This document shows positions 1-10,500 of a stretch of DNA of 64,000 bases, piece by piece. Numbering within the stretch: the first letter of the stretch is position 1; every line of letters begins with the position of its first letter. The position numbers and the translations under genes are program-made. Source of the stretch: Caballeronia terrestris (GTDB lineage: Bacteria; Pseudomonadota; Gammaproteobacteria; Burkholderiales; Burkholderiaceae); NCBI RefSeq assembly GCF_001544515.1, contig NZ_FCOL02000026.1, positions 1 to 64,000 on the forward strand. The letters are read 5' to 3'. The notes under the pieces are model-generated. The model was given only the letters and a program-made list of their open reading frames with translations, did not search any database and had not been told where the DNA came from.

Positions 1-39
1 CGGGGAAACCGTGCCGCTTTTTTCTATAAAGCTTCTACA

Positions 40-2340
40 TCACTCGACTTCAACCGCCTCCGGATTCGGATTACGCGGCACCGGATTTTCATCGAACGTC
101 AGTTGCACCTTGTCGTTCTCGTCCACGTCGACCGTTACGCGACCACCCGACAGAAGCTTGCCGAACAACAATTCGTCGGCAAGCGCCCGGCGGATCGTGT
201 CCTGGATCAGACGCTGCATCGGCCGCGCGCCCATCAGCGGGTCGAAACCGTGCTTCGCCAGGTGCTTGCGCAGCGCGTCGGTGAAGAGCGCATCGACCTT
301 CTTCTCATGCAACTGGTCTTCCAGTTGCATCAGGAACTTGTCGACCACGCGCATGATGATTTCTTCATCGAGCGAACGGAAGCTGATGATCTGGTCCAGA
401 CGATTCCGGAACTCCGGCGTGAACATCCGCTTGATATCGGCCATTTCGTCGCCGGTTTCGCGGCGGTTCGTGAAGCCGATCACCGACTTGCCCATCGCTT
501 CGGCGCCCGCATTCGTCGTCATGATGATGATGACGTTGCGGAAATCAGCCTTGCGACCGTTGTTGTCGGTCAGCGTGCCGTGGTCCATCACCTGCAGCAG
601 CACGTTGTAGATGTCCGGATGCGCCTTTTCGATTTCGTCGAGCAACAGCACGCAATGCGGCTTCTTCGTGACGGCTTCGGTCAGCAAACCACCCTGATCG
701 AACCCGACATAGCCCGGCGGCGCGCCGATCAGCCGGCTCACCGCGTGACGTTCCATGTACTCGGACATGTCGAAGCGCAGCAATTCGATGCCGAGCGTGA
801 ACGCAAGCTGCTTCGCGACTTCGGTCTTGCCGACGCCGGTCGGACCCGAGAAGAGAAACGCGCCGATCGGCTTGTCCAGCTTGCCGAGGCCTGCGCGCGC
901 CATTTTGATCGATGCCGACAGCGCATCGATGGCCGGATCCTGCCCGAACACGACGCTCTTCAGGTCCCGATCGAGCGTTTGAAGCTTGCTGCGATCGTCC
1001 TGCGAGACGCTTTGCGGCGGAACGCGCGCGATCTTCGAAATGATCTCTTCGATCTCGTTCTTGCCGATGGTCTTCTTCTGCTTCGACTTCGGCAGGATGC
1101 GTTGCGCTGCGCCCGCTTCGTCGATCACGTCGATCGCCTTGTCCGGCAGATGACGGTCGGTGATGAAGCGCGCCGACAACTCAGCCGCCGCCGAAAGCGC
1201 ACCCGACGAATACTTCACGCCGTGGTGCTCTTCGAAACGCGACTTCAGTCCGCGCAGGATCGCCACCGTCTGCTCGACAGTCGGCTCGGTCACATCGACC
1301 TTCTGGAAACGGCGCGACAACGCCGCGTCCTTTTCGAAGATGCCGCGATATTCCGTGAACGTGGTCGCACCGATGCACTTCAACTGTCCGGACGACAACG
1401 CTGGCTTCAGCAGGTTCGATGCATCGAGCGTTCCGCCCGAAGCCGCGCCCGCGCCGATCAGCGTGTGAATCTCGTCGATGAACAGAATGGCGTGCGGACG
1501 CTCCTTCAGTTCCTTCAGCACCGTCTTCAGACGCTGCTCGAAATCGCCACGATACTTCGTGCCCGCGAGCAACGCGCCCATATCAAGCGAGTAGACCTGC
1601 GCATCGGCAAGAATGTCCGGCACTTCGCCGCGCGTGATGCGCCAGGCGAGCCCTTCGGCGATCGCGGTCTTGCCCACGCCCGCCTCGCCGACAAGCAGCG
1701 GATTGTTCTTGCGCCGGCGGCACAGCACCTGCACCACGCGCTCGACTTCGGACTCGCGACCGATCAGCGGATCGATCTTGCCGTCCTTCGCCAACTGGTT
1801 CAGGTTCTGCGTGAACTGCGCGAGCGGCGTTTCCTTCTGCGCGGCGGCTTCGTCCGTTTCCGGATTCGCTTCGCTGCTCGCCTTCGCGGCGTCGCCACTG
1901 TTCGTCTTCGCGATGCCGTGCGAAATGAAATTCACGACGTCGAGCCGCGTCACGCCCTGCTGCTGCAGGTAGTAGACGGCGTGCGAATCCTTCTCGCCGA
2001 AGATCGCGACGAGCACGTTCGCGCCAGTCACTTCCTTCTTGCCGTTCGACGTCGACTGCACGTGCATGATCGCGCGCTGAATCACGCGCTGGAAACCAAG
2101 CGTCGGCTGGGTGTCGACGTCGTCCGTGCCGGGCACGGTCGGCGTGTTGTCATGAATGAAATTGCGCAGGTTCTGACGCAAATCTTCGATGTTTGCTGCG
2201 CATGCGCGCAACACTTCAGCCGCGGTCGGGTTGTCCAACAAGGCCAGTAAAAGATGCTCGACCGTAATGAACTCGTGCCGCGCCTGACGTGCTTCCATAA
2301 ACGCCATGTGCAGACTGACTTCCAGTTCCTGGGCAATCAT
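40..2340 (-). CDS. clpA: ATP-dependent Clp protease ATP-binding subunit ClpA
   Basis: Hexameric AAA+ unfoldase that feeds substrates to ClpP in the cytosol. The 766-residue protein shows the full family layout: an N-terminal double Clp-N repeat (about residues 1-145), a first AAA+ module with Walker A GEAGVGKT near residue 218 and DEIHTL Walker B, and a second AAA+ module with GPTGVGKT near residue 500 and the IGAPPGYVG pore loop. It has no long middle coiled coil, which separates it from ClpB. I chose the ATG at 2340 (MIAQELE) over an upstream start because a GGAGGA ribosome site sits just before it and it overlaps the clpS stop by 4 bases (ATGA), implying translational coupling. The C-terminus ends in an acidic, proline-rich tail. 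Confidence 0.97.
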   Translation of the reverse strand: MIAQELEVSLHMAFMEARQARHEFITVEHLLLALLDNPTAAEVLRACAANIEDLRQNLRNFIHDNTPTVPGTDDVDTQPTLGFQRVIQRAIMHVQSTSNGKKEVTGANVLVAIFGEKDSHAVYYLQQQGVTRLDVVNFISHGIAKTNSGDAAKASSEANPETDEAAAQKETPLAQFTQNLNQLAKDGKIDPLIGRESEVERVVQVLCRRRKNNPLLVGEAGVGKTAIAEGLAWRITRGEVPDILADAQVYSLDMGALLAGTKYRGDFEQRLKTVLKELKERPHAILFIDEIHTLIGAGAASGGTLDASNLLKPALSSGQLKCIGATTFTEYRGIFEKDAALSRRFQKVDVTEPTVEQTVAILRGLKSRFEEHHGVKYSSGALSAAAELSARFITDRHLPDKAIDVIDEAGAAQRILPKSKQKKTIGKNEIEEIISKIARVPPQSVSQDDRSKLQTLDRDLKSVVFGQDPAIDALSASIKMARAGLGKLDKPIGAFLFSGPTGVGKTEVAKQLAFTLGIELLRFDMSEYMERHAVSRLIGAPPGYVGFDQGGLLTEAVTKKPHCVLLLDEIEKAHPDIYNVLLQVMDHGTLTDNNGRKADFRNVIIIMTTNAGAEAMGKSVIGFTNRRETGDEMADIKRMFTPEFRNRLDQIISFRSLDEEIIMRVVDKFLMQLEDQLHEKKVDALFTDALRKHLAKHGFDPLMGARPMQRLIQDTIRRALADELLFGKLLSGGRVTVDVDENDKVQLTFDENPVPRNPNPEAVEVE

Positions 2341-2651
2341 GCTTCCTCCATCACACACTGCAGCGGGTGCCCCGCCTGCCGTGCATGGCTAACGACTTGC
2401 TCAACTTTGGTCGACGCGATGTCCCGCGTGTAGACCCCACAAACTCCCCTGCCCTCGCGATGAACCTTCAGCATGATTTGCGTCGCAGTCTCACGATCCT
2501 TGTTGAAGTACTCCTGCACCACCATCACGACGAATTCCATCGGCGTGAAGTCGTCATTCAGCAGCACCACCTTGTACATGGCCGGCTTCTTCAGCTTTTG
2601 TTCCTGCCGCTCCAGTACAGTGCCGTCCTGCTTGTTGGGATTGATCGCCAT
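2337..2651 (-). CDS. clpS: ATP-dependent Clp protease adaptor ClpS
   Basis: Small adaptor that binds the ClpA N-domain and delivers N-end-rule substrates. The 104-residue product has the ClpS core: the MYKVVLLNDDFTPMEFVV segment with the DD pair that contacts the N-terminal residue of the substrate, and the later AxxxHxxGxG-like stretch (KVHREGRGVCGVY). Length is normal for the family. It is the first gene of a two-gene clpS-clpA operon, with a 4-base overlap at the junction. The upstream region toward cspA is about 530 bases long and must hold its promoter, which I could not pinpoint. Confidence 0.97.
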   Translation of the reverse strand: MAINPNKQDGTVLERQEQKLKKPAMYKVVLLNDDFTPMEFVVMVVQEYFNKDRETATQIMLKVHREGRGVCGVYTRDIASTKVEQVVSHARQAGHPLQCVMEEA

Positions 2652-3010
2652 ACACCCATTCTAAACAACTCGGACAGGCCCGCAATGCTGCCGAAAAACG
2701 CCGACCGTCCGGTCGGAAAACTGCACAAACGACGCGCGCAGCCAGAGCCTGTCATGCCTGAATTCCGCCGCCGCCCGCCTGAGCCACGGCCCGCTTGAAC
2801 TTCCGTGAATCCAGTATCGCACAGCTACAAAAAAACTGACCGGAGGCTCCCCCGCGGCGCGTTGCCGGTACTGCTTGCCGGTACTCCTCATGTGAGACGA
2901 TTATGCGACTTTTCAAGATGACTTGCTTGGGGCGCAGCACACACGCAAAGCAGGAATAACCCTACGAATGTGGTCTTTACAACGTGCTTAACGGCTATCT
3001 CAAAATTTTC
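2652..3010. other. Intergenic region between clpS and the cspA promoter
   Basis: No supported gene. The region separates the divergent clpS and cold-shock genes and should contain the clpS promoter. The only structure I noticed is a short direct repeat at 2863-2886. Short reading frames here lack family resemblance and good ribosome sites. Confidence 0.6.
2863..2886. repeat. Tandem 11-bp direct repeat TTGCCGGTACT
   Basis: TTGCCGGTACT occurs at 2863-2873 and again at 2876-2886, a spacing of 13 bases between starts. It sits between two divergent stress-related genes and could be a protein binding site or a chance slippage duplication. I see no other evidence for either. Confidence 0.5.
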
Positions 3011-3039
3011 TTGACACGTGATTTAAGAGATTCAACAAT
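3011..3039 (+). promoter_or_regulatory. Probable sigma-70 promoter of the cold-shock gene
   Basis: A perfect -35 TTGACA at 3011-3016 is followed 17 bases later by a weak -10, AACAAT, at 3034-3039. Initiation here would give a leader of roughly 135 bases before the ATG at 3182, as is usual for csp mRNAs, whose long leader is a known site of temperature-dependent control. The weak -10 lowers certainty. Confidence 0.5.
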
Positions 3040-3181
3040 CAAACTGGCACTTTTTTCCGAAGACCAATCAGGCGAAAGAAATGCCGAGGTGAGCTTGTGA
3101 GGAGGGCACGGTTCACACACTGAGTGGCCGCTGATCTTTTCGAGCGTGCTCGTGGTAGCGACGAGAGTTAGAGGGGAAGTA

Positions 3182-3388
3182 ATGTCAACTGGTACGGTCA
3201 AATGGTTCAACGACGCGAAAGGCTACGGATTCATCACGCCCGATGAAGGCGGCGAGGATCTGTTCGCACATTTCTCGGCGATACAGATGAACGGTTTCAA
3301 GACGCTCAAGGAAGGCCAGAAGGTCAGCTTTGAGATCGTCCAGGGACCGAAGGGCAAACAGGCTTCGAACATCCAGGACGCAGCCTGA
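3182..3388 (+). CDS. Cold-shock protein of the CspA family
   Basis: Single cold-shock domain of 68 residues that binds single-stranded RNA and DNA and acts as an RNA chaperone. RNP1 (KGYGFI) and RNP2-like (DLFAHFSAI) motifs are both present, and the protein opens with the usual MSTGTVKWFN. I reject the longer frame starting at 3146 because the extra residues precede the conserved family start. The gene stands alone, with a long leader behind a TTGACA promoter and a strong terminator directly after it. Which csp paralogue this is (cspA, cspD or another) cannot be told from sequence alone, so I give no symbol. Confidence 0.95.
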   Translation: MSTGTVKWFNDAKGYGFITPDEGGEDLFAHFSAIQMNGFKTLKEGQKVSFEIVQGPKGKQASNIQDAA

Positions 3389-3417
3389 CCGTTCGATCGC
3401 ACTTTTTGCCTCTGGGA

Positions 3418-3440
3418 CCCGGCTTCGTGCCGGGTTTTTT
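3418..3440 (+). terminator. Rho-independent terminator of the cold-shock gene
   Basis: CCCGGC (3418-3423), a TTCGT loop, GCCGGG (3429-3434) and six T residues form a textbook intrinsic terminator 30 bases after the stop codon. Confidence 0.9.
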
Positions 3441-3467
3441 GTTTTTTATCTTCGTTTTGGATGACGC

Positions 3468-3854
3468 TTAGACGACCTGGATGCCTTCGAGGATATTCCA
3501 GCCGTCATTGCCTTTGATTTTCTTGAGGTAATACGAGTAATTCACCGTACACGCCGACAATCCCGAGAGCACGAATCCCAGGATTTGCGATATATCGCGG
3601 CCGGTCATTGAATAAACAAGCAACTCGACGAGAAACAGCACAATTGCACAGGCGAACAATGTCAGTGCCTTGCGCCACATTCCGAGATAGAGAAAATAGA
3701 ACGGTCCGACGAAGAACCCCAGAAAGCTGAAGACGATGGTGATTCGTTTCAAAAACGGTCGCGTTTTGATCGCAGCCTTGAATCCGGCGGAATCAGGCGC
3801 GCCGTGGGCCTCAAAGAATTCGAAGCGCTCGCGCCACTTGGGCTTCAATTCCAT
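3468..3854 (-). CDS. DUF2628 family membrane protein
   Basis: Predicted inner-membrane protein of unknown function, 128 residues from the ATG at 3854. A soluble N-terminus (KPKWRERFEFFEAHG) is followed by about three hydrophobic segments (ITIVFSFLGFFVGPFYFLYLG, then LTLFACAIVLFLVELLVYSM, then ILGFVLSGLSACTVNYSYYL), an arrangement typical of DUF2628. A longer frame exists up to 4007, but it would run through the icd terminator and into the icd coding region, so I use the internal ATG. No clear Shine-Dalgarno sequence precedes it. It lies downstream of icd on the same strand but behind a terminator, so it probably has its own promoter. Confidence 0.7.
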   Translation of the reverse strand: MELKPKWRERFEFFEAHGAPDSAGFKAAIKTRPFLKRITIVFSFLGFFVGPFYFLYLGMWRKALTLFACAIVLFLVELLVYSMTGRDISQILGFVLSGLSACTVNYSYYLKKIKGNDGWNILEGIQVV

Positions 3855-3906
3855 CGATTCGATTAGATGTGACGCCACGGAGTGATGCTCCTTGTCAACG
3901 CAAGCG

Positions 3907-3943
3907 AAAAACCCCGGCAGCGTAAAAACGCCAGCCGGGGTTT
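3907..3943 (-). terminator. Rho-independent terminator of icd
   Basis: Read on the minus strand, AAACCCCGGC (3943-3934) pairs with GCCGGGGTTT (3916-3907) around a loop that itself contains a small GCGT/ACGC hairpin, and a T-run follows. It lies 25 bases past the icd stop. Confidence 0.85.
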
Positions 3944-3967
3944 CCCGAAACCAAAAATCAAGCGCGC

Positions 3968-5224
<1,257 letters not shown>

Positions 5225-5392
5225 GATCGACTCCAAAGAAGGCTGGGCTGGTTGAAGGCTAGCTGAGCAGATTGCGGCATGCGGCCGGCATGTCGGCGAC
5301 GCGCGCATGGTGGCCAGAACTTCATTCTAGCCCACCGCGCCGGGCGTTTTTACGGCTACCGGCGCCGCTTCGCCGTACCTCACTCCGTTCTC

Positions 5393-5410
5393 ATGTCTTA
5401 TATAAGACAT
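5393..5410. promoter_or_regulatory. Perfect 18-bp palindrome in the icd-rluE divergent promoter region
   Basis: ATGTCTTATATAAGACAT is its own exact reverse complement. It sits 168 bases upstream of the icd start and 116 upstream of the rluE start, just before a possible TTGCCG...TAATAT promoter running toward rluE. Perfect AT-centred palindromes of this length are typical operators of GntR/FadR-type or similar dimeric regulators. Which protein binds it is not visible in this window. Confidence 0.65.
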
Positions 5411-5526
5411 AGGACTTGCCGTTCCGGATTATGCATTAATATCCCGCCATGCGCCATCCGGCGATGCCCGCGAAACCCGCGCGCATTCAGGCCCGGCGCG
5501 CCCTTCCAACGTCCCCTGGTTCTCCC

Positions 5527-6096
5527 ATGCCGCTCATCGCCCTGAATAAGCCGTTCGGCACGATCTGTCAGTTTTCACCGCACGAGACGCGCGCGTCGCT
5601 CGGCGACTGGGTGAAGACGCCGGGCGTGTATCCCGCCGGCCGGCTCGATGCGGACAGCGAAGGCCTGCTCCTCCTCACCGACGACGGCGCCTTGCAGACG
5701 CGCATCGCTGAACCGCGTCACAAGCTCGTCAAGCGATATTGGGCGCAGGTCGAAGGCGCACCCGACGATACGGTGTTGAAGCGCCTCGCGAAAGGCGTCG
5801 ATCTCGGTGATTACGTCACGCGCACTTGCCGCGCGAATTTCGTCGAGCCGCCGGCGACGCTCTGGCCGCGCACGCCGCCGATCCGCTATCGCGCAGCGAT
5901 CCCCACGACGTGGATCGAACTCTCGATCACCGAAGGCAAAAATCGGCAGGTGCGGCGCATGACAGCGGCGGTCGGCTTTCCGACGTTGCGACTCGTGCGC
6001 GCGGGCATTGGCGCGCTCGATGTGTTCGCGCTCGGACTCGCGCCCGGCGAATCGATGGAACTGCCGCCGCGCGCGCCTTGGGATGGCATCGAATAG
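5527..6096 (+). CDS. rluE: 23S rRNA pseudouridine synthase, RluE-like (RsuA/RluB/E/F family)
   Basis: Predicted to isomerise a uridine of 23S rRNA (position 2457 in E. coli numbering if it is a true RluE). The protein starts directly with the catalytic domain, MPLIALNKPFGT, and lacks an N-terminal S4 domain, as RluE does. The catalytic aspartate is in AGRLDADSEGLLLLT, and the family's ITEGKNRQVRRM motif is present near residue 140. A start 26 codons upstream (5449) is also open, but its extra segment is basic and low-complexity and lacks family resemblance. The gene is transcribed away from icd, with the palindrome at 5393-5410 in its promoter region. Confidence 0.9.
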   Translation: MPLIALNKPFGTICQFSPHETRASLGDWVKTPGVYPAGRLDADSEGLLLLTDDGALQTRIAEPRHKLVKRYWAQVEGAPDDTVLKRLAKGVDLGDYVTRTCRANFVEPPATLWPRTPPIRYRAAIPTTWIELSITEGKNRQVRRMTAAVGFPTLRLVRAGIGALDVFALGLAPGESMELPPRAPWDGIE

Positions 6097-6435
6097 TTTC
6101 GGCTTGCTTAAACAAATTGTCACCGAGACACGCCAGGCCATCGCCGTTTCAGCGTTTTTTTCGAGCCCGAGTAAATATCGACGAAGATTTTCGTCAACCG
6201 AGTCCCGACACCCCGCGTTAGTGGTCGCAGATGCCTTGCAAAGCTATCCGGCATTAGCGAATGACCCACATCGATAACCTGCTTTTCACAGGCTGTTTGT
6301 AAGGTTTTAGCGCTCGCGGCAGTATCGATTTATTTGTCGATACCGCTGTCAACCGAAAGGTGGATGGCTCGTTTACCGACATGACTCCAATAACCGGGTC
6401 GTTGGTTAATTTACTCAAGCTAAAGGATTCACAAG
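6097..6435. other. Intergenic region upstream of the Lys/His-rich exported protein
   Basis: No supported gene in 339 bases. It contains an imperfect hairpin around 6316-6349 with a perfect core GTATCGA/TCGATAC (6322-6328 and 6337-6343). It lacks a following T-run, so it is not an obvious terminator for rluE. The promoter of the next gene presumably lies here. Confidence 0.5.
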
Positions 6436-6654
6436 ATGAACAAACTGATCGCTGCTCTCGTCGCTGGCCTGTTCGCAACGGCTGCTTTCGCACAAGCTTC
6501 GGACGCTACGGCTCCGGCAGCAGCACCGGCAGCAGCCGCTTCGTCGGCTCACAAGACGACGCACAAGAAGAAGACTTCGCACAAGAAGTCGTCGCACAAG
6601 AAGGCAGCATCGGCAGAAGCAGCACCGGCAGCCGCTACGGGCGCATCGCAGTAA
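6436..6654 (+). CDS. Small exported Lys/His-rich protein
   Basis: 72-residue protein of unknown function. A signal peptide is clear: basic MNK, a hydrophobic core, and a predicted Sec cleavage after AFA in ATAAFAQ, near residue 19. The mature part is low-complexity: alanine/proline-rich flanks around a core of repeated SHKK or THKK units (about residues 39-56). A good AAAGGA ribosome site precedes the ATG. It resembles Asr/acid-shock-type periplasmic proteins in composition only; I do not claim homology. A second gene with the same design lies at 49025-49294. It is monocistronic, with a strong terminator downstream. Confidence 0.75.
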   Translation: MNKLIAALVAGLFATAAFAQASDATAPAAAPAAAASSAHKTTHKKKTSHKKSSHKKAASAEAAPAAATGASQ

Positions 6655-6716
6655 GTTTGATGTAAAGGCAGTAAAGCGAAGTCAAAAACAGCAGTACTGC
6701 CGTTCCAACGGCTTAG

Positions 6717-6752
6717 AAAGGCAGATGGCCACACGGCAATCTGCCTTTTTTC
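6717..6752 (+). terminator. Rho-independent terminator after the Lys/His-rich protein
   Basis: AAAGGCAGAT (6717-6726) pairs with ATCTGCCTTT (6739-6748), followed by a T-rich tract to about 6757. Confidence 0.85.
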
Positions 6753-6834
6753 TTTTTGCGCAGGCATCGCGTAACATGCGCGAGTCTTTTTTGGCTTTTC
6801 CTGTTAAACCAAGATTTCAGCAAGGAGTTTCGCC

Positions 6835-7353
6835 GTGCGTCTTGTGCTGCGCTCGTTTCACCCGTTCCGTCGTTTCGATTTCTTTCGCGCAATCAGATCG
6901 TTGGCGATCGCGCTTGTGCTGCCGCTCGCCGCGTTGTCGGCGGTTCATGCGCAGCAGCTTCCGCCGGGCGCGAAGCAGCCGACCGATTTCCCCCGCGCGA
7001 AACTCACCGCGGGCATGTTCGTGATCGACGCGGCAGTCGCCGCGAGCGACGCCGATCGCGAACAGGGCCTCATGTACCGCTCGAAGCTCGCGCCGAACGA
7101 AGGCATGCTCTTCGTGTTCAACGAGAACGCCGTGCATTGCTTCTGGATGAAGAACACGCTGATCCCGCTGTCGATCGCGTTCATTCGCGCGGACGGCACG
7201 ATCACCGATATCGACGAAATGCAGGCCGAGACGACCGATAACCACTGTCCGCACAACAACGGCGTGTATGCGCTCGAAATGAGCAAGGGCTGGTTCGCGT
7301 CGAAAGGCATCAAGCCGGGGATGAAGATCCAGGGCCTGCCGCAGCCGCATTAA
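6835..7353 (+). CDS. DUF192 family exported protein
   Basis: 172-residue protein of unknown function. It has a long N-terminal export signal (basic region to about residue 22, hydrophobic SLAIALVLPLAALSAVHAQ, cleavage after about residue 40) and then a complete DUF192 beta-barrel domain, including the hallmarks REQGLMYR, FWMKNT and PLSIAFI. The start is GTG at 6835, with AAGGAG 7 bases upstream. It is monocistronic, flanked by terminators. DUF192 proteins are widespread and lack an assigned activity, so the role is left open. Confidence 0.88.
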   Translation: MRLVLRSFHPFRRFDFFRAIRSLAIALVLPLAALSAVHAQQLPPGAKQPTDFPRAKLTAGMFVIDAAVAASDADREQGLMYRSKLAPNEGMLFVFNENAVHCFWMKNTLIPLSIAFIRADGTITDIDEMQAETTDNHCPHNNGVYALEMSKGWFASKGIKPGMKIQGLPQPH

Positions 7354-7384
7354 AGCTGCAGTAACGCGCGACGCTTCACGACAA

Positions 7385-7416
7385 AACCGGCCGTCCACGC
7401 GACGCCGGTTTTTTTT
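7385..7416 (+). terminator. Rho-independent terminator of the DUF192 gene
   Basis: AACCGGC (7385-7391) and GCCGGTT (7404-7410) form the stem, with eight T residues following. Confidence 0.88.
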
Positions 7417-7617
7417 CGTCCGCACGGCCCAGGAACCGAGGCCCGGCGCGGGCTGGCAAGATTCCTGCAAAGACCCTGTCGAAGCGCTATCCTAATAAAC
7501 CAGCGAGACGCTGTCCGGCGGTTATCCAGCCGCGCGCGCCCCTAGCGGAACTCACCCCGCGCGGCGCCGCTTTGCGGGACTGCCGCCACCCGCTCGACCC
7601 ATCCACAGGAGGTTCAA

Positions 7618-9723
<2,106 letters not shown>

Positions 9724-9726
9724 ACT

Positions 9727-9807
9727 CTGTCGACCAGAGTTGGCGCTGTCGACCAGAGTTGGCGCTTTAGCGCTTACTCTGGTCCCATGCGCTTACTCTG
9801 GTCCCAT
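9727..9807. repeat. Nested inverted repeat with both arms duplicated in tandem
   Basis: A 19-base unit CTGTCGACCAGAGTTGGCG occurs twice in tandem (9727-9745 and 9746-9764). After a 5-base spacer, CTTTA, a second 19-base unit GCGCTTACTCTGGTCCCAT occurs twice (9770-9788 and 9789-9807). The two units are near reverse complements, sharing the core GACCAGAGT/ACTCTGGTC and GCGC, so the array reads arm-arm-spacer-arm'-arm'. No T-run follows. It could fold as one long hairpin or as alternative hairpins downstream of the EF-G gene. It may belong to a dispersed intergenic palindrome family. Confidence 0.85.
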
Positions 9808-9909
9808 GCAAAGCACCTGCTGTAACCAGTCCGTTGTATGCCCGTGCTTCACGTGTGGCCGCAACGGACTTTTTTTATCCGCGCGGCTTCTTTCGACGGA
9901 GAAAAAATC

Positions 9910-10389
9910 ATGAGCGACGAACAGCAAACCGACTGGCGCGAACACGGCGTCAAGGTCATCAAGGGCGACCAGCTCGACACCAACACGCCGCAGACACCCG
10001 GCATGAACCGCGCGGCGGCGATCAACGCGGCGCGCGTCGGCGCGCAGAAGATCTGGGCCGGCACCGTGACGATCCATCCGAACGCGAAAACGGGCGCGCA
10101 TCATCACGGCGCGCTGGAAAGCGTGATCTACGTCGTGCGCGGGCAGGCGCGCATGCGCTGGGGCGAGCATCTGGAATTCACCGCCGAGGCCGGTCCGGGG
10201 GATTTCATCTTCGTGCCGCCGTACGTGCCGCATCAGGAGATCAACGCGCGCACCGACGAGCCGCTCGAATGCGTGCTCGTGCGCAGCGACAATGAAGCCG
10301 TCGTGGTGAACCTGAATATCGACGCGGTGGAGGAGCCCGAAGCGGTCTACTGGGTCGATCCGATCCACAAGCATCCGCACGATCATTGA
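9910..10389 (+). CDS. Cupin domain protein
   Basis: 159-residue single-domain cupin of unknown substrate. The first cupin motif, G(X)5HXH, is visible as AKTGAHHHGALESVIYVVRG, and the second as PGDFIFVPPYVPHQEIN, giving a likely metal site of three histidines and a glutamate. I start at ATG 9910 (MSDEQQTDW), with GGAG about 9 bases upstream, rather than the upstream start at 9838, which would run through the leader. The C-terminus is His-rich (HKHPHDH). The next genes encode an ABC importer, but the 111-base gap and lack of shared signals leave any functional link open. Confidence 0.85.
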   Translation: MSDEQQTDWREHGVKVIKGDQLDTNTPQTPGMNRAAAINAARVGAQKIWAGTVTIHPNAKTGAHHHGALESVIYVVRGQARMRWGEHLEFTAEAGPGDFIFVPPYVPHQEINARTDEPLECVLVRSDNEAVVVNLNIDAVEEPEAVYWVDPIHKHPHDH

Positions 10390-10500
10390 GGCGGCGTGAA
10401 GCTTGCTACATGAGCGCGACGCCCTGAAGCGCGTGGCTCGGCTAAACTGGCCGCAACGCCGCTCGCAACAAATACAACATACGGAACGGAACGCCCACTG

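Noticed and set aside
103..2250. A 715-codon frame antisense to clpA
   Set aside because: Same artefact: it follows the third-position GC bias of clpA and has no family resemblance or ribosome site.
6316..6349. Terminator of rluE
   Set aside because: The hairpin has no T-run and lies more than 200 bases after the stop; it may be incidental or part of the next gene's leader.
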